Assembly (NCBI GenBank): GCA_938091745.1
Contig: CALLJK010000016.1
Coordinates: forward strand, 1-64,000
DNA length: 64,000 nt
Reading direction: 5' to 3'
Source: Candidatus Bipolaricaulota bacterium
Lineage (GTDB): Bacteria > Bipolaricaulota > Bipolaricaulia > RBG-16-55-9 > DRXL01
In this document: positions 35,746 to 43,589 of the stretch, piece by piece
How positions within the stretch are numbered: position 1 is the stretch's first letter
How the letters are laid out: each line of letters begins with the position of its first letter
Notes under the pieces: generated by a model
Told to the model about the DNA's origin: nothing
Databases searched by the model: none
What the model saw: only the letters and a program-made list of their open reading frames with translations
Program-made: the position numbers and the translations under genes

Positions 35746-36081
35746 CTACTGTCCGTCTCGGGGGCGGATGGTGAGGCGTCCGCTGGGCAACTGCACGACC
35801 GTGAGACGGTCAGCGACAAGCTGCTTGAGGATCTTGCTTGGGTAGAAGCGCGGCATAGCCTTGCTTGGGACGGTAATGAGCTGATGGGTATAGCGATGGC
35901 TACGCTGGGTGGGACGGCGTGGGCGCACACAAAATGTCCCGAATCGCTTCAGTCTGATCTCCTCTCCACACGCCATAGTCTCAGCGATCACAGCTAGCGC
36001 TGCGTTCAGAGATTTTAATACTGTCTCCTTGGGCACGCCCGTCCGCTGCGCCACTTGGGTGACTAGGTCGATCTTGCGCAT
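35746..36081 (-). CDS. HU-family DNA-binding protein
   Basis: 111 residues. The HU/IHF fold begins MRKIDLVTQVAQRTGVPKETV and contains RLKRFGTFCVRPR at the DNA-binding arm. A basic C-terminal extension of about 20 residues is unlike canonical 90-residue HU. It is convergent with pafA (11-bp gap). Its own promoter TTGACA-17-TACACT is strong, and a CCCC/GGGG hairpin in the leader may cover the ribosome site. Confidence 0.85.
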   Translation of the reverse strand: MRKIDLVTQVAQRTGVPKETVLKSLNAALAVIAETMACGEEIRLKRFGTFCVRPRRPTQRSHRYTHQLITVPSKAMPRFYPSKILKQLVADRLTVVQLPSGRLTIRPRDGQ

Positions 36082-36109
36082 GGTCCCCTCTCAGTGGGGT
36101 TTTGGGTTT

Positions 36110-36138
36110 AGTGTAACGAGTCAAGAGGGAACTGTCAA
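36110..36138 (-). promoter_or_regulatory. Promoter of the HU-family gene
   Basis: TTGACA (36133-36138), 17 bases, TACACT (36110-36115) on the minus strand. The leader holds CCCC-ACTGAGA-GGGG just before the ATG. Confidence 0.68.
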
Positions 36139-36261
36139 ACTCATCGCTGAGAAGTATGAATGCTCCTAGGGTGATCAACGTCACAGTCCTCGTTGCACTG
36201 TGGGGTATCGTTTGAGCTCTTGCTTAGGTAATCTTAAGGCGAGAGCCAAGGAGATGAGATC

Positions 36262-36972
36262 ATGAGATTTGCCCCTATTGCGTTTGCTCTCTTGATGCTG
36301 CTTGTAGGGTGTACTCAGCCTATCCCCATTGGGGAGAAGCCGGATCAGCCCCCTGTTGCCGTGATCGCTCTGGAGTGTTCAAGCTGTCAAGGGGAGCGCA
36401 CAGGTGTTGCTCCCTTGAGAGTGATCTTTGACGCGTCGTCGTCGAGGGACGATCATGGGATCGTGCTCGTCCATTGGAAACTGAGTGATGGCCGCGAATT
36501 TACTGGGATGCGGATCGATCCGATCTTTGATAAACCCGGAAAGTATACGATTCAGTTGGCAGTCTACGACAAGGCTGGCCAGGTCAGCACTACTAGCACG
36601 GAGATCACGGTGCTCGCACCACCGCCTCCGGAGTTTCGCGTCGAGCGCGCGGAGAACGATCTCGTTATTGTCGAGCGCATTCTCCCTAACCGACCCCTGC
36701 AAGTCGGTGAGACCCTGCAGATCAAGATCAAAGTGACAGCGAAGCACGACATTGAGTATATCTACTGGCGGGAGATCCTGCCCTATGCCCTCAGCTCGCC
36801 CGAAGACTTAGAGTTCATGATCTTGCAGCTCCAGAAGGGCAGGTCGCACGAGTGGGTCTACACGGTGACGGTGGAGCAGTCGGGGTCGAGCAAGCTGGAG
36901 GGGCTCGGCCGAGCGGCGTACTTGGCGAACTCGACGGAGCTCTCGCTGAGCACAGTTCTCGAGGTGCCCTAG
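36262..36972 (+). CDS. PKD-domain lipoprotein
   Basis: 236 residues. A lipoprotein signal peptide ends in LLVGC (Cys16). A PKD-like domain (residues about 30-115) carries FDASSSRDDHGIVLVHWKLSDG, YTIQLAVYDKAGQ. The C-terminal 120 residues are not recognised. It would be anchored at the cell surface and bind protein or polysaccharide. A second, broken copy of its 3' end lies at 44753-44878 with about 80 % base identity, showing a former paralogue 8 kb away. Confidence 0.75.
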   Translation: MRFAPIAFALLMLLVGCTQPIPIGEKPDQPPVAVIALECSSCQGERTGVAPLRVIFDASSSRDDHGIVLVHWKLSDGREFTGMRIDPIFDKPGKYTIQLAVYDKAGQVSTTSTEITVLAPPPPEFRVERAENDLVIVERILPNRPLQVGETLQIKIKVTAKHDIEYIYWREILPYALSSPEDLEFMILQLQKGRSHEWVYTVTVEQSGSSKLEGLGRAAYLANSTELSLSTVLEVP

Positions 36973-36990
36973 AGTACAGTGCCTACCCAA

Positions 36991-37030
36991 GGGCAACCAC
37001 GGGGGTTGCCCCTATAAGGCGCTTGCGCCT
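36991..37030 (+). terminator. Double hairpin downstream of the PKD lipoprotein gene
   Basis: GGGCAACC/GGTTGCCC (36991-37011), then AGGCGC-TT-GCGCCT (37017-37030) followed by AAGCTTTT. The second hairpin plus T-run looks like a factor-independent terminator; the first resembles a common dispersed palindrome. Confidence 0.5.
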
Positions 37031-37039
37031 AAGCTTTTA

Positions 37040-37068
37040 TGCGTCATATCAGGTCATGACATGACGCA
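37040..37068. promoter_or_regulatory. Inverted repeat upstream of the Rrf2 regulator promoter
   Basis: A perfect 8-bp inverted repeat TGCGTCAT / ATGACGCA with a 13-base spacer, centred at 37054, ends 6 bases before the -35 (37075). Its position suits an activator site. It does not match an FNR or CRP consensus. Confidence 0.4.
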
Positions 37069-37074
37069 GATCAT

Positions 37075-37102
37075 TTGCAGGGCGCTTTTCTTGCGTTATA
37101 AT
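37075..37102 (+). promoter_or_regulatory. Promoter of the rrf2-nos operon
   Basis: TTGCAG (37075-37080), 16 bases, TATAAT (37097-37102). The -10 is embedded in the operator-like inverted repeat at 37099-37132. Confidence 0.6.
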
Positions 37103-37132
37103 TCGGATATCAGGGTCTTAATATCTGAATTA
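37099..37132. promoter_or_regulatory. Putative Rrf2/NsrR-type operator
   Basis: TAATTCGGATAT and ATATCTGAATTA form a 12-bp inverted repeat with one mismatch and a 10-base spacer. It covers the -10 box and reaches the first base of the regulator's ATG. Binding here would block transcription of the regulator and the nos genes behind it. Confidence 0.6.
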
Positions 37133-37578
37133 TGCTTTACTCCAGTGCTGCCGGATATGCGATCCGTGCGCTGACGCAGCTGGCGCTCCAGCACTCAGAG
37201 TCGGGGCGCCCCAGCCCGGTGAAGGAGATTGCCGAGCGCGAGAGGATTCCCCAGCACTTCCTGGGCAAGGTCTTTCAGGTGCTGGCGCGCGCAGGGATTC
37301 TCTCTTCGACGCGTGGGCCGCACGGGGGATTCGCCCTCGCTCGTCCAGCTTCCCACATCACGCTCTATGAGATCGTGCAAGCCATTGACGGCACGACGGC
37401 GCTGGAAAGCTGCGTGATCGGCCTTGCTAGCTGTAATGACCAGCACCCCTGCCCCCATCATTATCGGTGGAAGCCAGTGCGCGACCAAATAAGAGAGTAT
37501 CTTCAGGGGACGACCCTGGCGGACCTCGCTCACGCGCTGCGTGAAACCACTCAACACCAAATTCCAAGGAGGAGATAG
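37132..37578 (+). CDS. Rrf2-family transcriptional regulator (NsrR/IscR-like)
   Basis: 148 residues. Winged-helix N-terminus (AGYAIRALTQLAL, then STRGPHGGFALARP, the Rrf2 wing) and three cysteines C94, C101, C107 in the Fe-S loop (spacing x6 and x5, close to NsrR and IscR). Fe-S Rrf2 proteins sense nitric oxide or cluster status. Sitting 3 bp before nosZ, with an operator over its own start, it probably controls the nos operon in response to NO or redox state. The exact ligand is inference. Confidence 0.85.
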   Translation: MLYSSAAGYAIRALTQLALQHSESGRPSPVKEIAERERIPQHFLGKVFQVLARAGILSSTRGPHGGFALARPASHITLYEIVQAIDGTTALESCVIGLASCNDQHPCPHHYRWKPVRDQIREYLQGTTLADLAHALRETTQHQIPRRR

Positions 37579-37581
37579 CCT

Positions 37582-39579
37582 ATGCGAAGCTCTATGACGG
37601 TCGTCGTTCTTGCTGTTCTTAGTCTCTTTGTAGCGAGCTGTGGCGGGCCGGCGCCCAAGACGGCTCAGACGCCCCAAGCGGGATTGCCTGAAGATGCGCT
37701 TCGGATCGCGCAAGCGCGCGGGCTGACCCCGGATGACATCACGGCGGCTCTGAAGACCTACGTCCCCTCAGGCAAACTCGATGAGTATATACTGTTTGCT
37801 TCAGGGGGACACTCCGGACAAGTGCTCGTCATCGGGGTTCCGTCTATGCGATTGTTGAAAGTGATCGGCGTCTTCACTCCCGAGCCCTGGCAGGGCTATG
37901 GCTACGGCGAGAAAGGGACGATGGAAGTTTTAGCAGGAGGCACACTCAACGGCAAGCCCATCCTCTGGGGCGATACGCACCATCCCGCGCTCTCCGAGAC
38001 CAACGGCGAGTATGACGGGCAGTTTCTCTTCATCAACGACAAAGCGAATGCCCGGCTTGCCGTGATTGACCTGCGCGATTTCGAGACCAAGCAAATTCTA
38101 AAAAACCCCAACGCCATCAGCGATCACGGCGGCGGCTTTGTCACCCCCAATACAGAATACGTCATCGAAGGCCCGCAGTATGCGACACCCTTGGGCTTAG
38201 AGTACGCGCCGCTGAACGAGTACAAAGAGAAGTATCGTGGGGTTATTACGTTCTGGGCGTTTGATCGCGCTCGAGGGCGCGTCGATCCCGCGCGCTCGTT
38301 CCAGATAGAGCTCCCCCCTTATTGGCAAGACCTGTGCGATTCGGGCAAGAGAGTCTCTGACGGCTGGGTCTTTTGTAATTCGTTCAATTCCGAGATGGCC
38401 ACCGGCGGCATCGAAGAGGGCAACCCACCCTTCGAGGCCGGCACAGCCAAGAACGAGATGGACTATCTCCACATCATCAATTGGAAGAGAGCCGAAGAGA
38501 TCCTCCAGAACGGACAATACGAGACGATTAACGGGATGCGCGTCATTCGGCTCAAGACAGCTGCTCAGTCTGGGATACTCTTCTTTGCCCCAGAGCCGAA
38601 AAGCCCGCACGGCGTGGATGTCACCCCCGGCGGGGAGTATATCGTCGTTGGGGGCAAGCTCGATCCCCATGTGACGGTCTATTCGTTTGAGAAGATTCAA
38701 AAAGCTGTCGCTGCCGGAACGAGCGAGCGCGACCCTTACGGCGTGCCCGTGCTCAAGCTCGAAGACGTCGTCGAGGCCCAAGTCGAACTGGGCTTAGGCC
38801 CCCTGCACACGGTCTACGACGAGAAGGGCTATGGGTATACGTCGATGTTTCTCGACAGCGCTGTGGCCAAATGGTCGTTAGGCGGGCCGTATCGCAAGGA
38901 CGGGAAAGAGCCGTGGAAGCTCGTCGAGAAGCTTCCCGTGCACTACAACATTGGGCACATCGCTGCCGCCGAGGGAGACACGGTCTCCCCTGACGGCAAG
39001 TACGTTGTCGCGCTCAATAAATGGTCTGTCGATCGCTTCGCGCCTGTGGGGCCGCTGCATCCCCAGAACTTCCAGCTTATAGACATCAGCGGTGAGAAGA
39101 TGCAATTGCTCTACGATATGCCCATTGGTTTGGGCGAGCCGCACTACGCCCAGATGATCAAAGCTGACAAGCTCAAGCCCTTTGAAGTCTATCCTGAAGT
39201 GGGGTGGAACGCCGTCAAGATGTCCAAGGACCCCAACGCTGCTGAGCCGGGGCGCGAGCGCGTTGAGGTGCGCTTCGAGAACGGCCGCCGCATCGTAGAA
39301 ATCTGGATGACTGCGGTGCGCAGCCATTTCTACCCGGAGCGCATCACGGTGAAGAAGGGCGATCACGTGATCTGGCACATCACGAACATCGAGCGGGCGC
39401 GCGACGCCTCGCACTCCTTTGCTTTGGGTGGGTATAACATCCACATGAGTTTGGAGCCAGGCGAGACAGGAACGGTCGAGTTCGACGCGGACCAGAGCGG
39501 CGTCTTCACGTTCTACTGCGCTGAGTTCTGCTCGGCACTCCATCTCGAGATGGTCGGGTACTTCCTAGTGGAGCCGTAG
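37582..39579 (+). CDS. nosZ: Nitrous-oxide reductase, clade II, lipoprotein type
   Basis: 665 residues. The N-terminus is a Sec-type lipoprotein signal (LFVASC, Cys20) with no twin-arginine motif, the mark of clade II (atypical) NosZ. CuZ ligands include the paired histidines H133-H134 in GDTHHP and ISDHGG. The C-terminal cupredoxin domain has the complete CuA site C646-x3-C650-x3-H654-x2-M657. It reduces N2O to N2 as terminal oxidase of the last denitrification step, outside the cytoplasmic membrane. Genes for the donor (NosR, NosG/H or cytochrome c) are not in the cluster. Confidence 0.96.
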   Translation: MRSSMTVVVLAVLSLFVASCGGPAPKTAQTPQAGLPEDALRIAQARGLTPDDITAALKTYVPSGKLDEYILFASGGHSGQVLVIGVPSMRLLKVIGVFTPEPWQGYGYGEKGTMEVLAGGTLNGKPILWGDTHHPALSETNGEYDGQFLFINDKANARLAVIDLRDFETKQILKNPNAISDHGGGFVTPNTEYVIEGPQYATPLGLEYAPLNEYKEKYRGVITFWAFDRARGRVDPARSFQIELPPYWQDLCDSGKRVSDGWVFCNSFNSEMATGGIEEGNPPFEAGTAKNEMDYLHIINWKRAEEILQNGQYETINGMRVIRLKTAAQSGILFFAPEPKSPHGVDVTPGGEYIVVGGKLDPHVTVYSFEKIQKAVAAGTSERDPYGVPVLKLEDVVEAQVELGLGPLHTVYDEKGYGYTSMFLDSAVAKWSLGGPYRKDGKEPWKLVEKLPVHYNIGHIAAAEGDTVSPDGKYVVALNKWSVDRFAPVGPLHPQNFQLIDISGEKMQLLYDMPIGLGEPHYAQMIKADKLKPFEVYPEVGWNAVKMSKDPNAAEPGRERVEVRFENGRRIVEIWMTAVRSHFYPERITVKKGDHVIWHITNIERARDASHSFALGGYNIHMSLEPGETGTVEFDADQSGVFTFYCAEFCSALHLEMVGYFLVEP

Positions 39580-39583
39580 TGCT

Positions 39584-40237
39584 ATGACCAAGCGATTGCA
39601 AGCATGGCTGGCAGAGGACCCCTTCCGGTTCCCGCGCGCCTTCTTCACCGTCGCGTCGTGGCTCTTGCTGCTTTCAGTGCTCTTTCCGTATTGGAGCCTG
39701 ACGCTCATGGCGCCACAGTATCCAAGAGGGTTGCAAGTCTTCGTCTACGTGACACACCTTGCTGGAGACGTCGCGGAAGTAGATAATCTCAATCACTACG
39801 TGGGGATGAAGAAGCTCAACCAAGCCGCGCAGGTCGAGAAGTTCTTAGCGCCCTTGGCGATTGGCGCGGCAGCGCTTCTTGCGAGCACGCTCGCGTACAC
39901 ACGGCGGCGTTGGGCCGCGGTGCTTGCCATCCCCGCGATGCTCTTCCCCGTGATCTTCCTTGGGGATATGTACTATTGGCTCTATCGCTATGGTCACAAT
40001 CTCGATCCGAATGCGCCGTTGCGCATCCCGGCGTTTACACCGCCGCTCTTTGGCGTGGGCACGGTGGGACAGTTCAAGACGGTCGCGCAGCTTCAAGTGG
40101 GCTTCTGGCTCGCCGTAGCAGCGTCGCTCTTAGTCGCTGTGGGGCTGCATTACCGTCGGGTTATCCGCCAGGCTCTCGAGGGCAACAGTGCCCTTCGTAT
40201 CGGGCCGATCACGATCTTTCCCGGAGGCGCCACGTGA
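39584..40237 (+). CDS. Membrane protein of the clade II nos cluster
   Basis: 217 residues with about four membrane segments (near 20-40, 88-105, 110-130, 170-192). LFPYWSLTLMAPQYP and the following residues contain a NHYVGMKKL segment conserved by eye in proteins found between nosZ and nosD in clade II clusters (the nosB position). A role in electron transfer to or maturation of NosZ is suggested by position only. Its stop overlaps the nosD GTG (GTGA). Confidence 0.7.
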   Translation: MTKRLQAWLAEDPFRFPRAFFTVASWLLLLSVLFPYWSLTLMAPQYPRGLQVFVYVTHLAGDVAEVDNLNHYVGMKKLNQAAQVEKFLAPLAIGAAALLASTLAYTRRRWAAVLAIPAMLFPVIFLGDMYYWLYRYGHNLDPNAPLRIPAFTPPLFGVGTVGQFKTVAQLQVGFWLAVAASLLVAVGLHYRRVIRQALEGNSALRIGPITIFPGGAT

Positions 40238-40998
40238 AGCTGACTAAAACGCTGGGTGTGCTGCTTGTGGGTGTAGCTCTTCTCGCTCCCCTCTCCCGTG
40301 GCTTGCCCGCGGGGGAGAGGTCGGGAGTGAGAGCCTTACAGGAGCTCATCGCTGCTGCGCCGCCGGGAGCAACCGTGCGTGTGCCCCACGGGGTCTACGC
40401 CGGCCCAATTCTCATTGATAAGCCCTTGATCGTGATCGGAGAAGGAGCCGTGCTCGACGGCCAAGGGCAGGGCACTATCGTGCGCATCACTGCTCCGGAT
40501 GTCACACTGAAGGGCTTTGTGCTCAGAAACTCCGGGCGTAGCCTGGCCCACGAAGACTCGGCTATTTTGGTCGAAGCCCCGCGCGCGCATATAGAAGAGA
40601 ACGCGCTCTCTGATGTGCTCTTTGGCATCTATCTCAAGAACGCCCCGGAGAGCGTCATCCGCCACAATAGAATCACGGGGCTGAGCGTTCCCGAAGCCGA
40701 GCGCGGCGACGCTATTCGATTATGGTACAGCTCCGACGTCACCATCGCAGAGAATCAGACTCAGAATGCCCGCGACGTCATCGTCTGGTACTCGCGCCAT
40801 GTGCTCCTGCATCAAGAATCGCTTCGCGGGCGGACGCTACGGCATCCATCTCATGTACGCCAAAGAGATACGCATAGAAGAGAATACGCTGCTGCAGAAC
40901 TTCGTAGGCGTCTACGCCATGTACAGCCAAGGCATTACTATACAGAAGAATCTCCTGGCGGGTCATCGCGGCCCCAGCGGCTACGGTATTGGCCTTAA
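40234..40998 (+). pseudogene. nosD: NosD, N-terminal segment (frameshift near 40816)
   Basis: Starts at GTG 40234. A signal peptide (TKTLGVLLVGVALLAPL) is followed by the NosD beta-helix (ELIAAAPPGATVRVPHGVYAGP, shortened). Family similarity runs to VIVWYSRHVLLHQ, then is lost. It continues in the next frame as NRFAGGRYGIHLMYA from 40817. Between them one extra base lies in CATCAAGAATC (40810-40819). Codons after 40816 in this frame are a read-through tail to 40998. A repeat element at 40285-40335 lengthens the signal-peptide region. NosD is a periplasmic factor required for CuZ assembly in NosZ. Confidence 0.85.
40285..40335. repeat. GC-rich palindromic repeat in the nosD 5' end
   Basis: CTCCCCTCTCCCG and CGGGGGAGAGG arms with outer GCTC / GAGAGC. 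It is translated in frame just after the hydrophobic core of the NosD signal peptide. Confidence 0.65.
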
Positions 40999-42340
40999 AG
41001 ATACTGACGACGCGCTTATCTCTGAGAACGCGATCGTCGGCAACAGCGTAGGAGTCTTTGTTGACAATTCGCCGTCGTCTTCAGAGACGTCGGTGTTCTT
41101 CCGAAAGAATCTCTTTGCGTACAATGAGACGGCCGTGATGATGCTGCCCTCGGTGCGCGGCGACGTCTTCACCGAAAACAGCTTCATAGAGAATTTTGAG
41201 CAAGTCGGCATCGCTGGCGGGGGGCAGCTTGAGGGCAACCTCTGGGCGAAGAACTTTTGGGGGGATTATCTGGGCTATGACGCCGACGGCGACGGCGTGG
41301 GCGATCTCCCATATAAGTCTGAGAGACTTTTTGAGCAGCTCCTAGACCGACACCCACAGCTTCGACTCTTTCTCTACAGTCCGGCGATTCAAGCGCTAGA
41401 GTTTGCGGCGCGGGCGGTGCCCCTCTTCCAGCCGCAGCCAAAGCTCACCGACCCACAACCGTTGATGGCCCCGGTACTGCCTGCGCTGGCTTCCGCAAAC
41501 TTGAGAACTTCCAACGCCATGCCTCTGGAAGCGGTGACAGGAGGGTTGATCATCATCGCGCTAGGGGCGATTTTCGGCTTCAGATGGGGATTTTCGCGCT
41601 TGCTCCCCCTTACCCCTTTCCCTCAGAGGGAGGAGGGGAAAGGGGGAAGGGGGCAAGAGAGGGGTGAGGGGCAGATCGCTGTGCGCAATCTGACCAAGCG
41701 CTTCGGCCCTGTCACGGCTGTTGATGATCTCTCGTTCACGGTGAACGCTGGGGAGGCCGTTGCGCTGTGGGGGCCCAACGGCGCAGGGAAATCTACCGTC
41801 TTGCACTGTCTTTTGGGCTTGGTGCGCTATGACGGGACGATTGAGCTTGGCGGATACGATCCGCGCCGCTATGGGAAAGAGACGCGACGCTTGATAGGCT
41901 TTGTGCCTCAGCAGATTCAGATTCCCGACGGTTTCACGGTTTGGGAAGCGCTGACGTTCTTTGCGCGCCTGAAGCGCGTCTCTGCTGACGCCATTCCCAA
42001 GGTCATGCAACGCCTTGGGCTTGAAGCAGACGCGCATAAGAGGGTGAACACGCTCTCCGGAGGGATGAAGCAGCGCGTGGCGCTGGCTGTAGCGCTCTTG
42101 GGCGATCCGCCGATCTTGCTCTTGGACGAGCCGACCGCAAGCTTAGATGCCCAGACTCGCCAAGATTTTTTGCGTTTACTCTTAGAGCTGAAACGCTCCG
42201 GCAAGACGCTGCTCTTCTCGTCGCACCGCCAGGATGAGATCTTCGCGATAGCCGACAGAGTATTGGTGTTGGAGCAGGGGCGGCTTGCGCGTATCGAGCA
42301 GATTGAGGGCTCCTCTCTTGCCCCCCTCAGATTTTTATGA
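40766..42340 (+). CDS. nosF: NosD C-terminal part fused to NosF ATPase
   Basis: One open frame. True NosD homology begins at 40817 (NRFAGGRYGIH) and runs through CASH-type beta-helix repeats to a C-terminal membrane segment (GGLIIIALGAIFGF, near 41570). A palindromic repeat (41600-41671) is translated as a glycine/arginine-rich linker, followed directly by NosF: VRNLTKRFGPVTAVDDL, Walker A GPNGAGKST, signature LSGGMKQR, Walker B ILLLDEPTASLD and a switch His in SSHRQDE. NosF normally is a separate cytoplasmic ATPase that powers NosDFY for NosZ copper-site assembly. Stop overlaps the nosY ATG (ATGA). Confidence 0.88.
   Translation: MPATSSSGTRAMCSCIKNRFAGGRYGIHLMYAKEIRIEENTLLQNFVGVYAMYSQGITIQKNLLAGHRGPSGYGIGLKDTDDALISENAIVGNSVGVFVDNSPSSSETSVFFRKNLFAYNETAVMMLPSVRGDVFTENSFIENFEQVGIAGGGQLEGNLWAKNFWGDYLGYDADGDGVGDLPYKSERLFEQLLDRHPQLRLFLYSPAIQALEFAARAVPLFQPQPKLTDPQPLMAPVLPALASANLRTSNAMPLEAVTGGLIIIALGAIFGFRWGFSRLLPLTPFPQREEGKGGRGQERGEGQIAVRNLTKRFGPVTAVDDLSFTVNAGEAVALWGPNGAGKSTVLHCLLGLVRYDGTIELGGYDPRRYGKETRRLIGFVPQQIQIPDGFTVWEALTFFARLKRVSADAIPKVMQRLGLEADAHKRVNTLSGGMKQRVALAVALLGDPPILLLDEPTASLDAQTRQDFLRLLLELKRSGKTLLFSSHRQDEIFAIADRVLVLEQGRLARIEQIEGSSLAPLRFL
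41600..41671. repeat. GC-rich palindromic repeat joining nosD and nosF
   Basis: CTCCCCCTTACCCCTTTCC and GGGGAAAGGGGGAAGGGGG arms pair almost fully. The element lies exactly at the boundary between the NosD membrane segment and the NosF start, with no stop codon in the reading frame used. Confidence 0.75.
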
Positions 42341-43161
42341 ACACCATGCTTTTCATGCACAGGGAGTTGCGCGAGGCGCGACGCAATAGATGGCTATGGC
42401 TCTACGCACTGGTCTTTGCCGCGCTCTCGTCAGCACTGGTGTGGCTGGGGCTGAGCGCGGTAGGGCACTATGGCGCTGCGGGCTTTGGGCGCACCGGCGC
42501 AAGCCTCATCAATCTCATTCTCTTGATCGTCCCGCTCATGGGCCTCAGCTTAGGGGCGCTCAGCTTAGCCGGGGAGCGCGAGCGCGGCACGCTGCTCTTT
42601 CTCTTAGCACAGCCCGTTAGCGCTCCTGAAGTGCTCATCGGGAAGTATCTCGGCCTGAGTTTAGCTCTCATCGCGGCGCTGAGCGCGGGCTTTGGCGTCA
42701 GTGGGCTTCTTATCAGTTGGCAAGGGGGCTTCGTCCAAGGCGATCTCTATCTTGCCCTGTGGGGCTTGACGGTATTGCTCGCCTTGGTGAGCTTGGCGTT
42801 GGGCTTTTTGATCTCGGCGCTGGCGCGCACGGGAGCACCAGCGATGGGCACGGCGCTCTTCGTCTGGCTGCTTTTGGTCTTCTTGAGCGATCTTGGGGTC
42901 ATGGGCACAGCACTCGTGCTCCGGCTCAGTGTGGGACAGCTTCTGGGTTTGGCACTGCTCAACCCGCTGCAAAGCTTTAAGCTCTTAGCGGTCTTGGTTA
43001 TTCAGGGAGACTTAGAGATCTTAGGCCCAGCAGGGCTGTACGCGCTGCGCGCGTTCGGAGACGCGCTTGTGCCATTCTTGCTCGCTTTACTTTTAGGATG
43101 GACAGCGATGGTGCTCGCGCTCAGCGTCATGATCTTTCGTCAGCGAGGCGCGCTCGAATGA
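42337..43161 (+). CDS. nosY: NosY ABC permease
   Basis: 274 residues, six membrane segments, ABC-2 type. The N-terminus (MLFMHRELREARRNRW) and AGERERGTLLFLLAQPVSA, the coupling-helix motif of this permease class, are intact. With NosF and NosD it supplies sulfur or a copper chaperone function for CuZ. Overlaps NosF by 4 bp and NosL by 4 bp. Confidence 0.92.
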   Translation: MNTMLFMHRELREARRNRWLWLYALVFAALSSALVWLGLSAVGHYGAAGFGRTGASLINLILLIVPLMGLSLGALSLAGERERGTLLFLLAQPVSAPEVLIGKYLGLSLALIAALSAGFGVSGLLISWQGGFVQGDLYLALWGLTVLLALVSLALGFLISALARTGAPAMGTALFVWLLLVFLSDLGVMGTALVLRLSVGQLLGLALLNPLQSFKLLAVLVIQGDLEILGPAGLYALRAFGDALVPFLLALLLGWTAMVLALSVMIFRQRGALE

Positions 43162-43589
43162 CCCGCAGAACGTTTCTTGTCTTAGTGCTAGGATTGAGCG
43201 TAGCAGGATGTCAAGCGTCGCGGGAGCACCCCCCACAGATTCGCTACGGGCGCGACGTCTGCGCCCAGTGCGGGATGATCATCAGCGAGGCGCGCTTCGC
43301 TGCAGCATATATCACGAAGCGGGGCGACTGGCGCTTTTTCGACGACATCGGCGACATGCTTGAGTTCTCTAGAACTCACAGAGAAGCCGTGGCCGTCTTC
43401 TGGGTGCATGATTACGAAAGCGACGAGTGGCTCAAGGCCGACAGCGCTTTCTTTGTGCACAGTGTGCAGCTGCGCACGCCGATGGGCCATGGCATCGTCG
43501 CCCTGAGCAGCCGTGAGCGTGCTGAACAGCTCGCACGTCAAGTTCAGGGACAAGTCTTGCACTTCACAGAACTGCTCGATGCGCGCTAA
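43158..43589 (+). CDS. nosL: NosL copper-binding lipoprotein
   Basis: 143 residues from ATG 43158; earlier in-frame starts lie inside nosY. A lipoprotein signal ends at LSVAGC (Cys17). The metal-binding motif reads CAQCGMIISEARFAA, and DDIGDMLEF and VHDYESDEWLKA match the family. NosL delivers Cu(I) to NosDFY/NosZ. The stop lies 11 bp into the next gene. Confidence 0.94.
   Translation: MTRRTFLVLVLGLSVAGCQASREHPPQIRYGRDVCAQCGMIISEARFAAAYITKRGDWRFFDDIGDMLEFSRTHREAVAVFWVHDYESDEWLKADSAFFVHSVQLRTPMGHGIVALSSRERAEQLARQVQGQVLHFTELLDAR

Noticed and set aside
37040..37068. FNR/CRP site
   Set aside because: The palindrome TGCGTCAT/ATGACGCA does not fit TTGAT-N4-ATCAA or TGTGA-N6-TCACA.
39910..40233. 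Extension of the nosD frame upstream of GTG 40234
   Set aside because: It overlaps the 217-residue membrane protein gene and has no NosD similarity.
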